Assembly: GCA_029259875.1 (NCBI GenBank)
Contig: JAJDEK010000200.1
Coordinates: 1-7,061, forward strand
DNA length: 7,061 nt
Source: Planctomycetaceae bacterium
GTDB lineage: Bacteria > Planctomycetota > Planctomycetia > Planctomycetales > Planctomycetaceae
Direction of reading: 5' to 3'
The notes beneath the pieces were generated by a model, which ran no database searches, was not told where the DNA came from, and worked only from the letters and a program-made list of their open reading frames with translations. This document shows positions 1 to 5,726 of the stretch, one piece after another (the stretch's first letter is position 1; each line of letters starts with the position of its first letter). Both the position numbers and the translations under genes were made by a program.

Positions 1-6
1 GCCTGT

Positions 7-10
7 GGAG
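7..10 (+). promoter_or_regulatory. Ribosome binding site of the sialidase gene
   Basis: GGAG lies 9 bases before the ATG at 20. It overlaps the in-frame GTG at 5, which would otherwise be the most upstream start. A ribosome bound here would initiate at the ATG, so the GTG is probably not used. The promoter lies outside the window. Confidence 0.6.
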
Positions 11-19
11 CGCCTCAAT

Positions 20-1177
20 ATGACAAAATGGTTTTCATTGATTCTTATACTTAGTTTGCTGTTCATGAATACCGGACAATCTAAAGTCAGTGCGCAGGAA
101 ACAAAGCCCCCTGCTCTCAAAACTATGACAAAAAACGTTGTCTTTAAGCGCGGCGATGGTGGTTACCACTCGTTCCGCATTCCGGCTTTGATCGCGTCTG
201 CCGAAGGAACCTTGCTGGCATTTGCAGAAGGACGGAAAAACAACTTAAGTGACAGTGGAAACATAGATCTGGTTCTCAAGCGAAGTACAGATAATGGTAA
301 AACGTGGTCAAAATTGTCTGTCCTCTGGAATGATGGCGAGAACACTTGTGGGAACCCCTGCCCGCTCGTTGATCAATCGACCGGGCGTATCTGGCTGCCT
401 TTGACCTGGAATCATGGTAAGGATCACGAAAAACAAATCAAAGACAAAACCTCGCGGGATACGCGTCGGGTTTATATGAGCTACTCGGACGATGATGGTG
501 TGACCTGGAAGGCACCTTATGAAATCACTAAGTCTACGAAAAAGCCGGAATGGACCTGGTATGCCACTGGTCCCGGTAATGGAATTCAACTAACGCGTGG
601 GGCACACAAAGGCCGACTTGTGATTCCCTGCGATCATAACGTGACGCTAGGTGGTAAAGTCGTGCGTCGGTCTCATGCGATTTACTCAGATGATCATGGA
701 AAGTCCTGGCAACTCAGTCAGCCAATTGATGAAAAAACGAATGAATGCACCATTGTAGAGTTAGCCGACGGTCGTCTGATGATGAATATGCGAAGTTATC
801 ATGGTAAAAATCGACGGGCAATTGCAATTTCTGAAGATGGCGGTGCAACGTGGTCCAATGTGTCACTTGATCCTGCGCTAATTGAGCCAGTTTGTCAGGC
901 CAGTCTGATTCGAGTGCGTTTTCCTGAATCGGGGAAGCGGGGACTAATCCTGTTTAGTAATCCTGCCAGTAAAAAACGCGAAAAAATGACCGTACGTTTA
1001 AGTGAAGACGAAGGTAAAACGTGGTCTTCCTCGCGATTGGTAACGCCCGGTTCAGCCGCCTATTCCTGTCTGGCGGTATTAGCTGATGGGAATATTGGCC
1101 TGCTTTACGAACGCGACGGATATCAGAATATTGAATTTGTTGCTTTTGACTTGGATCAGTTTGGGACCGCACATTGA
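20..1177 (+). CDS. Exported sialidase (exo-alpha-sialidase type, five Asp-boxes)
   Basis: 385-residue six-bladed sialidase-fold enzyme that would release terminal sialic (or related nonulosonic) acids from glycoconjugates outside the cytoplasm. Residues 1-25 form a signal peptide: Lys at 3, a hydrophobic core at about 5-16, and a VSA-Q site near 25/26. The FRIP motif is at 52-55. Five Asp-boxes (SxDxGxTW type) lie at 89-96, 156-163, 223-230, 271-278 and 328-335. The expected catalytic set is present: Arg triad R53, R258 and R320; acid/base Asp in the segment around D78; Glu E242; nucleophile Tyr Y348; and E364. The spacing between these residues fits bacterial GH33 sialidases as I remember them. 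The ATG at 20 is chosen over the GTG at 5 because of the GGAG placement and the more compact signal peptide. No sialate lyase, kinase or transporter is nearby, so the natural substrate is uncertain. The family is secure, strict sialic acid specificity is not. Confidence 0.9.
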   Translation: MTKWFSLILILSLLFMNTGQSKVSAQETKPPALKTMTKNVVFKRGDGGYHSFRIPALIASAEGTLLAFAEGRKNNLSDSGNIDLVLKRSTDNGKTWSKLSVLWNDGENTCGNPCPLVDQSTGRIWLPLTWNHGKDHEKQIKDKTSRDTRRVYMSYSDDDGVTWKAPYEITKSTKKPEWTWYATGPGNGIQLTRGAHKGRLVIPCDHNVTLGGKVVRRSHAIYSDDHGKSWQLSQPIDEKTNECTIVELADGRLMMNMRSYHGKNRRAIAISEDGGATWSNVSLDPALIEPVCQASLIRVRFPESGKRGLILFSNPASKKREKMTVRLSEDEGKTWSSSRLVTPGSAAYSCLAVLADGNIGLLYERDGYQNIEFVAFDLDQFGTAH

Positions 1178-1200
1178 TCAGGATGTGATTTCAATATAAT
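1174..1200 (+). promoter_or_regulatory. Candidate promoter of the peptidase T gene
   Basis: A perfect -10 hexamer, TATAAT, lies at 1195-1200. The best -35 is TTGATC at 1174-1179, a 4/6 match over the sialidase stop codon with a short 15-base spacer. Transcription would begin near 1207, leaving a leader of about 22 bases before the ATG at 1230. The -10 is convincing and the -35 is weak. The gene could instead be read through from the sialidase, 52 bp upstream. Confidence 0.4.
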
Positions 1201-1229
1201 TTAAAACCTGAAATGAGAAGCTACCTCTT

Positions 1230-2462
1230 ATGGATACATTACTCGATCGTTTTCTGCGTTATGTGAAAATTGATACTCAGTCTGATGAAACAAGCCCGAC
1301 ATTTCCCAGTACAGAAAAACAATTGGTATTAAGCCGAATGTTGTTTGCAGAGTGTCAGCAACTGGCGCTCGAAGATGTGACGATCAATGAGTATGGCATC
1401 GTGATGGCAACCATTCCGGGAACCGTTGATGGCAATGCACCTGCGATTGGTTGGGTTGCGCATGTGGATACCTCTCCGGAATGCTCCGGTACGAATGTCA
1501 AACCAATTGTGCATGAAAATTATGGGGGGCAAGATTTGGTGCTCCCTGGTGACCCTTCGCGAGTGTTACGAGTCAGTGAAGAGCCACGCTTGAAAGAGAT
1601 GCAAGGCAAGACGGTGATCACCACTGATGGGACAACGTTACTGGGTGCAGATGATAAATCGGGCGTGGCGGTCATGATGTCTGCTGCCGCAGATTTGATG
1701 GCGGATCGATCGATTCAACACGGCCCCATACGCCTCTGTTTTACCTGTGACGAAGAGATTGGTCGTGGGATCGAAAAACTGGACCTGAATATTTTCGGTG
1801 TTTGTTGTGCATACACATTAGACAGTGATGGTAGTGGACGTATCGATTCTGAAACGTTTTCTGCAGATCAGGCGGTGATAGTCGTGCGTGGGATCAATAC
1901 TCATCCTTCTGTTGGAAAAGGTGTGATGGTGAATGCGAATCGCATCTTGTGTGATTTGATTTCTCAATTACCGACTGAGACGCTGAGTCCTGAAACGACA
2001 GATGGTCGTGAGGGCTTTATTCACCCTTATCATCTAGAGGGGAGTGTCTCTGAGGCATCCGCTCGCTTAATCTTGCGAGATTTTGAGACGGAAAAATTGG
2101 CTGAATATGCACAGCTCTTGGAATCGCTGGCTGCCTCCCTGCGAGAACAACATCCAAAAGCAGAAATTACGATTACGATTCACAAACAGTATCGTAATAT
2201 GCGCGATGGCTTGCAAATAGAGCCACGTGCATTGGAAAAAGCCATTGAAGCGACACGAGCCGCTGGGTTAGAGCCTAAGTTTGATGTGATTCGTGGTGGA
2301 ACAGATGGCTCTTTGTTGACGGAAAAGGGATTACCCACTCCAAACCTATCCAGTGGTCAACACAACCCACATTCTCCGTTGGAATGGACAACTCTTGAGG
2401 AGATGCAGCAGGCAGTTGATGTTCTGAAGCAGCTTGCCATTCTCTGGGGAAAAGAATGTTGA
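1230..2462 (+). CDS. pepT: Peptidase T (tripeptide aminopeptidase, M20B family)
   Basis: 410 residues, the usual PepT length. This cytoplasmic di-zinc aminopeptidase removes the N-terminal residue from tripeptides late in protein breakdown. The metal site is complete. AHVDTS gives H78 and D80, the same numbers as in E. coli PepT. GADDKSG gives the bridging D141. CDEEIGRG gives catalytic base E175 and ligand E176. YTLDSDG gives ligand D198, and GQHNPH near the C-terminus gives ligand H381. The insert from about 209 to 320 is the dimerisation (lid) domain and contains the conserved HP at 225-226. RGGTDG precedes the last metal-binding segment, as in the family. There is no signal peptide. The ATG at 1230 follows a weak GAGAAG ribosome site at 1215-1220 by 9 bases. 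It is cysteine-rich around the catalytic segment (C170, C173, C192, C193), which suits a cytoplasmic enzyme. A run of six G at about 1524-1529 does not break the frame. Confidence 0.95.
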   Translation: MDTLLDRFLRYVKIDTQSDETSPTFPSTEKQLVLSRMLFAECQQLALEDVTINEYGIVMATIPGTVDGNAPAIGWVAHVDTSPECSGTNVKPIVHENYGGQDLVLPGDPSRVLRVSEEPRLKEMQGKTVITTDGTTLLGADDKSGVAVMMSAAADLMADRSIQHGPIRLCFTCDEEIGRGIEKLDLNIFGVCCAYTLDSDGSGRIDSETFSADQAVIVVRGINTHPSVGKGVMVNANRILCDLISQLPTETLSPETTDGREGFIHPYHLEGSVSEASARLILRDFETEKLAEYAQLLESLAASLREQHPKAEITITIHKQYRNMRDGLQIEPRALEKAIEATRAAGLEPKFDVIRGGTDGSLLTEKGLPTPNLSSGQHNPHSPLEWTTLEEMQQAVDVLKQLAILWGKEC

Positions 2463-2726
2463 CAATTCTCAACGTTGACAAAACTAACTGAGGAGTTGAG
2501 TCAATTTTGTGTATCTGTTTCAATATTTCTTGAAGGATTCGTTCAAGGTCCGGTTATTCCGACAATGCGGATTAGCAAGGATGGATAACGGCAACAGACC
2601 CTCCTGTCTCTATAGCGGTAATGGGTTAAGACAAAAAAAGGGTTCGCAGGTTAGATGTTTATTTCTCTGCTTTTGAATGAACATTTAAAAATAAATCGAT
2701 TATGCAGGTCATGCGGTATCTTCATG
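2463..2726 (+). other. Non-coding spacer after pepT, no gene seen
   Basis: 264 bases with no supported gene or RNA. What is visible: GTTGACAA occurs twice 16 bases apart (2458-2465, spanning the pepT stop, and 2474-2481). The 10-base palindrome TCAACGTTGA lies at 2469-2478. CTCAAC at 2468-2473 can pair with GTTGAG at 2495-2500 across a 21-base loop, followed by TCAATTTT; this is a poor terminator candidate. A 31-codon frame from the ATG at 2581 to the stop at 2676 has no properly spaced ribosome site. None of this gives the stretch a function. Confidence 0.5.
2529..2547 (+). repeat. Small hairpin downstream of pepT
   Basis: CTTGAA (2529-2534) and TTCAAG (2542-2547) form a perfect 6-bp stem with a 7-base loop, 66 bases after the pepT stop. 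It lacks a T-run and is only one-third GC, so it is at best a weak 3' end structure. Confidence 0.25.
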
Positions 2727-2754
2727 AAAACGATTGTTTGACCATCGTTTTTTT
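2727..2754 (+). terminator. Terminator-like hairpin with T7 tract
   Basis: AAAACGAT (2727-2734) pairs perfectly with ATCGTTTT (2744-2751) around a 9-base loop, and the T-run continues to 2754 (seven T in total). This has the form of an intrinsic terminator and would end pepT transcripts about 265 bases after the stop codon. The stem has only two G-C pairs, so its strength is doubtful. The loop carries the -35 of the next promoter. Confidence 0.4.
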
Positions 2755-2766
2755 GTGGCTTATGTT
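2738..2766 (+). promoter_or_regulatory. Candidate sigma70-type promoter for the S41 protease operon
   Basis: TTGACC (2738-2743, 5/6 to consensus), an exact 17-base spacer, then TATGTT (2761-2766, 4/6). Transcription would start near 2773 and give a leader of about 140 bases before the ATG at 2913. It is the best-spaced promoter match I found in this spacer. The -35 sits in the loop of the terminator-like hairpin and the -10 in a palindrome. Confidence 0.5.
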
Positions 2767-2773
2767 AAACATA
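2761..2773 (+). promoter_or_regulatory. 13-bp palindrome over the -10 (possible operator)
   Basis: TATGTT-A-AACATA is a perfect inverted repeat with 6-bp arms and a single central base. Its left arm is the predicted -10 hexamer and its right arm reaches the predicted start site. A dimeric repressor bound here would block the promoter. An AT-rich palindrome this short can arise by chance, and no regulator gene is visible nearby. Confidence 0.3.
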
Positions 2774-2815
2774 TCAGCAAGATAATCGTTTAATATACGT
2801 TGTACATTTTTGTGC

Positions 2816-2831
2816 AGCGCGATCCGGCGCT
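2816..2831 (+). repeat. GC-rich hairpin in the S41 operon leader
   Basis: AGCGC (2816-2820) and GCGCT (2827-2831) form a 5-bp stem with a 6-base loop, inside an otherwise AT-rich predicted leader and about 80 bases before the start codon. It is too far upstream to hide the ribosome site. No known riboswitch pattern is recognised. Confidence 0.3.
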
Positions 2832-2901
2832 TACTTTCCTGTTTACTATCGATGAGCCCTGCTTGTGGCGGCCATCAGTAACAGGATGAAACGCTGGAAT
2901 A

Positions 2902-2910
2902 GAGGGGGAA
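2902..2910 (+). promoter_or_regulatory. Ribosome binding site of the S41 protease gene
   Basis: The purine run GAGGGGGAA ends 2 bases before the ATG at 2913, with its G core 4-8 bases upstream. It decides between three in-frame starts. The GTG at 2865 has no ribosome site, and the ATG at 2886 has only AGG touching it. Confidence 0.6.
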
Positions 2911-2912
2911 CT

Positions 2913-4583
2913 ATGTTTTCATCTACCAAGACGCGACTTCTGAAGAGTCTGCAATCAAGTAATATATGTGTTTACTTACTGGGATGTTCGTTAGCATTGG
3001 CTTCAAGTGTTGCCTATGCCGATCCTGGTGAGTTACCAATCGTCATTCCTGTTTCTCAAAGCCAGGCCATCGCCAAAGGTGAAGAGTTTGAGCAGACTCG
3101 ACAATGGATTAAAGCGATTGAACATTATGAATCGGCTTCAAAGGAATGGCCTGACAACAATAATATTAAATATGGTCTGCGTCGTGCCAAAATTCATTTT
3201 GGTATTGATCGTCGTTATTCGGATGACAGTTTCTCAAAAGTTCTTTTGTCGCAGTCTCGACGTGAAGCGTTCATTCTTTTCGACGAAATTTTATCGAAAA
3301 TTCAGTCGCATTTTGTTGATCCGCTTAGCACAACATCGTATGTAGCGCATGGTACCGAAAGTCTGTATCTGGCATTAGCGAATGATGAATTTACCCAAGC
3401 ACATTTGAGTAATGTTCCGCCTGCAAAGATTCGCGCAGTGCGTCGAATCTTGAGAGAAAAATATTGGAACAAACAAATTTCAAGTCATCACGGGGCTCAT
3501 CAACTGATTAATGAAGTTTGTGATATGTCCTACCAGTATCTGGGATTGCGAGACACGGCAGTGCTCGCTGAATACATGTTTGGTGGTTGTAATGCTTTAG
3601 ATGATTACAGCAGTTTTCTAACTCCTGAACGTCTGGGCGATCTTTATGACAACATTGAAGGAGAATTTGTCGGTGTTGGTATCGAGATGAAAGCAGAAAT
3701 TGGCGAAGGTATGTTGCTAATCAATGTTCTGTCAGATAGTCCTGCTGAACAAGGAGGAGTCTTATCTGGAGATCATATTGTCAGCATTGATCAAAAAGAT
3801 TGTCGAAATATGACAACTGATCAAGCTGCCAATCTACTGCGTGGCCCTTCTGGAAGCCAGGTTGTATTAGAGCTGGAAAGTCCAGATAGTGATGCGACTC
3901 GTGTAGCAAGAGTGACACGCAAAGCGGTCCAAGTGAAAAGTTTTCCGATTGTGAAGATGCTTGATCGAGACAACGGAATTGCCTACATTAAAATGACAGG
4001 TTTCCAGAAAACATCTGCTTCTGAGTTAGATGCTGCATTAAAGAAATTGCATGGCCAGGGGATGCGAGCTTTGATTTGGGATGTCCGTGGAAATCCTGGT
4101 GGTTTGCTATCTGCTGCGGTTGAGGTTCTTGATCGATTTCTGGAAGAAGGAACATTGGTTTCGACTCGCGGACGTGTTTCAGATCAGAACTGGAGCTATA
4201 CAGCTCATAGTCTTGGAACCTGGAAGATTCCATTAGTACTACTAGTGGATGGGAACAGTGCCAGTGCTAGTGAAATTGTGGCAGGAGCACTTACGGATCA
4301 TCGTCGGGCTACTGTGATTGGTCGTAAGACTTACGGAAAATGGTCAGTACAAAGTATCTTTCCTATTCGAGGTTCGACTGGTTTACGTTTAACAACAGCT
4401 AAGTTCTATTCGCCTCAGGGAAATACTTATGGTAAGATTGGAATCGAACCCAAAATTACGGTTGAGAAAGATGAGTTGCAGACTGCCATGTATGGTGCGT
4501 CACGCGAGCAAAAACTTGCGGCAGACTCTGATATTAAACGTGGCTTACAAATCCTGCAAAGGCAATATGCTGTAACACCATGA
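2913..4583 (+). CDS. Exported S41 (CtpA/Tsp-type) C-terminal processing protease
   Basis: 556-residue serine protease acting outside the cytoplasm, of the family that cleaves proteins near their C-termini. A signal peptide runs to an AYA-D site at 36/37, with basic residues K6, R8 and K11 and a hydrophobic core at 18-34. A TPR-like helix pair at about 49-95 follows. Residues 96-245 hold the S41 N-terminal helical region ending in LDDYSSFLTP (229-238); this region is longer than usual. The PDZ domain spans about 246-325, with GVGI at 254-257 as its peptide-binding edge. The protease core spans about 340-530. VRGNPGG is at 391-397, the nucleophile S451 lies in SASASE, and the general base K476 lies in YGKWSVQ. 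The Ser-to-Lys distance of 25 equals that of E. coli Prc. W477 replaces the usual Gly after the Lys. LLGC at 22-25 resembles a lipobox but is inside the hydrophobic core, so simple cleavage is likelier. The gene is translationally coupled to the next one. Confidence 0.92.
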   Translation: MFSSTKTRLLKSLQSSNICVYLLGCSLALASSVAYADPGELPIVIPVSQSQAIAKGEEFEQTRQWIKAIEHYESASKEWPDNNNIKYGLRRAKIHFGIDRRYSDDSFSKVLLSQSRREAFILFDEILSKIQSHFVDPLSTTSYVAHGTESLYLALANDEFTQAHLSNVPPAKIRAVRRILREKYWNKQISSHHGAHQLINEVCDMSYQYLGLRDTAVLAEYMFGGCNALDDYSSFLTPERLGDLYDNIEGEFVGVGIEMKAEIGEGMLLINVLSDSPAEQGGVLSGDHIVSIDQKDCRNMTTDQAANLLRGPSGSQVVLELESPDSDATRVARVTRKAVQVKSFPIVKMLDRDNGIAYIKMTGFQKTSASELDAALKKLHGQGMRALIWDVRGNPGGLLSAAVEVLDRFLEEGTLVSTRGRVSDQNWSYTAHSLGTWKIPLVLLVDGNSASASEIVAGALTDHRRATVIGRKTYGKWSVQSIFPIRGSTGLRLTTAKFYSPQGNTYGKIGIEPKITVEKDELQTAMYGASREQKLAADSDIKRGLQILQRQYAVTP

Positions 4584-5479
4584 TGGATGAACGTGCCGCC
4601 TGGCTCAGACAAGGAAAAGGACCGACTCCCGATTTACGGTGGTCATTCTCTACAGAAGCTCCTCTAATTGCGCTGGACCTGGCAAGGGAAACGGGAGAAA
4701 TTCTGGCCGCCGATATTTCAGGCGGCCTTTATTTATTAGATCGACAGGGGCAATTTCTGCATCTGAATCGTGGCATTAAAGATGTACAACTAGTTCACTG
4801 GAGTGATCGTGGAAAACTAGGAGTCGCAATTTATGCTGACAATAATATCTGTTGCTTCGATCGCGATTTAAATGTTTTATGGGCGATTTCTTTTTCCGTT
4901 GAATGTTTGGCGATTACCATGGACTCTTATGGTGACTATATCGCCGTAAGCATTGCCAGCGGGAAAACAATTCTCATTGACTCGCAGAAGAAGAAGGTTG
5001 CCAGTTTTGAAACGATTCGCCCTCTAAGCTATTTGCAGTTTCAAGTCACAGAACCACACTTAATCGGCGCCGCCGAGAATGGTTTACTCTGCTGTTATGA
5101 TCTGGAAGGCAACTGCATCTGGAGCGAAAAGCATTGGTCCAATTGTGGCGGGATCGCTGTAGCCGGTGATGCTCGTCGGATTTATCTCGCAGGTTTCAAC
5201 TATGGGATCTTGATCTTTGATCACGAAGGAGAGACAGCGGGCACACTTGTTTTTGAAGGGACGCCGAAAGTAATTGCCTGCGATTTTAATGCTAAGCGGA
5301 TTGTTGCCGCGACTGTTGAGCAGGAATTATATTGGTTAAATCAGGAAGGAAAACTCCTTTGGGGGGGCGCTATCCCAGATGATGCGATTGCAGTTGCCTG
5401 TGATCCCTTTGGTCAATGGTGTATTTGTGGTATGAAATCTGGGCTTGTTCAGTGCCTGGACTGGGCAGATGCGATATAA
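4580..5479 (+). CDS. Cytoplasmic seven-bladed beta-propeller protein (PQQ/WD40-like)
   Basis: 299-residue protein made almost wholly of seven repeats of exactly 40 residues. The D-x-x-G turn of each repeat begins at residues 54, 94, 134, 174, 214, 254 (Asn) and 294. Each blade has the pattern of a hydrophobic strand, a turn near D/G, an A-V/A-x-x-x-G strand, then L-x-x-x-D. The turns resemble PQQ/quinoprotein-type repeats (DxxGxxLW) more than classical WD40. Trp occupies the same repeat position in alternate blades (W21, W101, W181, W261). There is no signal peptide or membrane segment, and twelve Cys residues suit a reducing cytoplasm. No catalytic or cofactor motif is recognised, so a role as a binding or scaffold protein is only a guess. 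The ATG at 4580 overlaps the protease stop (ATGA) and has no well-placed ribosome site, so translation probably depends on coupling; the ATG at 4583 is an equally possible start. A G7 run at 5361-5367 lies in blade 7. Confidence 0.8.
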   Translation: MMDERAAWLRQGKGPTPDLRWSFSTEAPLIALDLARETGEILAADISGGLYLLDRQGQFLHLNRGIKDVQLVHWSDRGKLGVAIYADNNICCFDRDLNVLWAISFSVECLAITMDSYGDYIAVSIASGKTILIDSQKKKVASFETIRPLSYLQFQVTEPHLIGAAENGLLCCYDLEGNCIWSEKHWSNCGGIAVAGDARRIYLAGFNYGILIFDHEGETAGTLVFEGTPKVIACDFNAKRIVAATVEQELYWLNQEGKLLWGGAIPDDAIAVACDPFGQWCICGMKSGLVQCLDWADAI

Positions 5480-5565
5480 ACCGACTTAAAGAACATTCCG
5501 ACGACAAAAGATGCTATAGGGCAGAACATTTCAGAATTCATTGTCTCAGAAATATCGAAAAGAAA

Positions 5566-5585
5566 GAGAGTCTATTTTGACTCTC
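5566..5585 (+). repeat. Inverted repeat over the kinase promoter -35
   Basis: GAGAGTC (5566-5572) and GACTCTC (5579-5585) form a perfect 7-bp stem with a 6-base AT loop, 86 bases after the propeller stop. No T-run follows on the + strand, though TTTCTTTTC follows on the - strand. It may mark the 3' end of the protease-propeller transcript. Because its right arm covers the -35, it may instead be an operator. Confidence 0.45.
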
Positions 5586-5605
5586 CCCTTCCAACTACTT
5601 ATGAT
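5577..5605 (+). promoter_or_regulatory. Candidate sigma70-type promoter of the kinase gene
   Basis: TTGACT (5577-5582, 5/6), an exact 17-base spacer, then TATGAT (5600-5605, 5/6). This is the strongest promoter match in the window. The predicted start near 5612 gives a leader of about 115 bases. It implies that the kinase is transcribed separately from the protease-propeller pair. Confidence 0.6.
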
Positions 5606-5620
5606 ATAAGCTCTTCCATC

Positions 5621-5642
5621 TTCATGTTTCTGAAAACATGAA
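5621..5642 (+). repeat. Kinase leader hairpin 1 (9-bp perfect stem)
   Basis: TTCATGTTT (5621-5629) and AAACATGAA (5634-5642) are perfect reverse complements around a CTGA loop. It begins about 9 bases after the predicted transcription start. It could act as an RNA hairpin at the transcript 5' end or as a downstream operator on DNA. Confidence 0.55.
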
Positions 5643-5656
5643 ATCAATTCTTGATT
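5642..5656 (+). repeat. Kinase leader hairpin 2 (6-bp stem)
   Basis: AATCAA (5642-5647) pairs with TTGATT (5651-5656) across a 3-base loop, directly abutting and sharing one base with the hairpin before it. It is weak alone and notable mainly for its position between two longer repeats. Confidence 0.35.
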
Positions 5657-5696
5657 ATTCAAAAAACAGATGCGGTACGTTAAGCGTTTTTTGAAT
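5657..5696 (+). repeat. Kinase leader hairpin 3 (11-bp perfect stem)
   Basis: ATTCAAAAAAC (5657-5667) and GTTTTTTGAAT (5686-5696) are perfect reverse complements separated by 18 bases. It starts at the base after hairpin 2. It ends 30 bases before the kinase start codon and 20 bases before the ribosome site, which it leaves free. The T6 run in the right arm gives it some likeness to an attenuator, but no T-run lies beyond the stem. Confidence 0.55.
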
Positions 5697-5716
5697 TTGT
5701 CGATTCAGACGGTTCT

Positions 5717-5724
5717 GGGGTAGG
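5717..5724 (+). promoter_or_regulatory. Ribosome binding site of the kinase gene
   Basis: GGGGTAGG ends 2 bases before the ATG at 5727, with its GGGG core 6 bases upstream. The in-frame TAG at 5721-5723 lies inside it, so no longer protein is possible and the start is well fixed. Confidence 0.55.
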
Positions 5725-5726
5725 CG

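Noticed and set aside
2636..2660. GGTTCG stretch resembling a tRNA T-arm
   Set aside because: The flanks do not pair, and no acceptor, D or anticodon arm can be fitted around it.
2581..2676. 31-codon frame starting ATG in the pepT-S41 spacer
   Set aside because: The only purine run touches the ATG, leaving no spacing for a ribosome. The peptide has no recognisable feature and its length is what chance gives in such a spacer.
2865..2912. Upstream in-frame starts (GTG 2865, ATG 2886) for the S41 protease
   Set aside because: They would add a 9-16 residue extension before a good signal peptide and lack a properly spaced ribosome site, unlike the ATG at 2913.
2936..2990. Lipobox (LLGC) in the S41 protease N-terminus
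   Set aside because: Leu at the -2 position is unusual and the hydrophobic segment continues past the Cys to a better AYA-D cleavage site, so a lipoprotein is less likely.
3007..3345. 112-codon + strand frame within the S41 gene
   Set aside because: It overlaps the protease's signal peptide and TPR-like region out of frame. The protease frame has the motifs and ribosome site.
5361..5367. G7 run in the propeller gene as a phase-variable tract
   Set aside because: The frame is intact, the run simply encodes part of Leu-Trp-Gly-Gly, and seven G is short for slip-strand switching. There is no other sign of phase variation.
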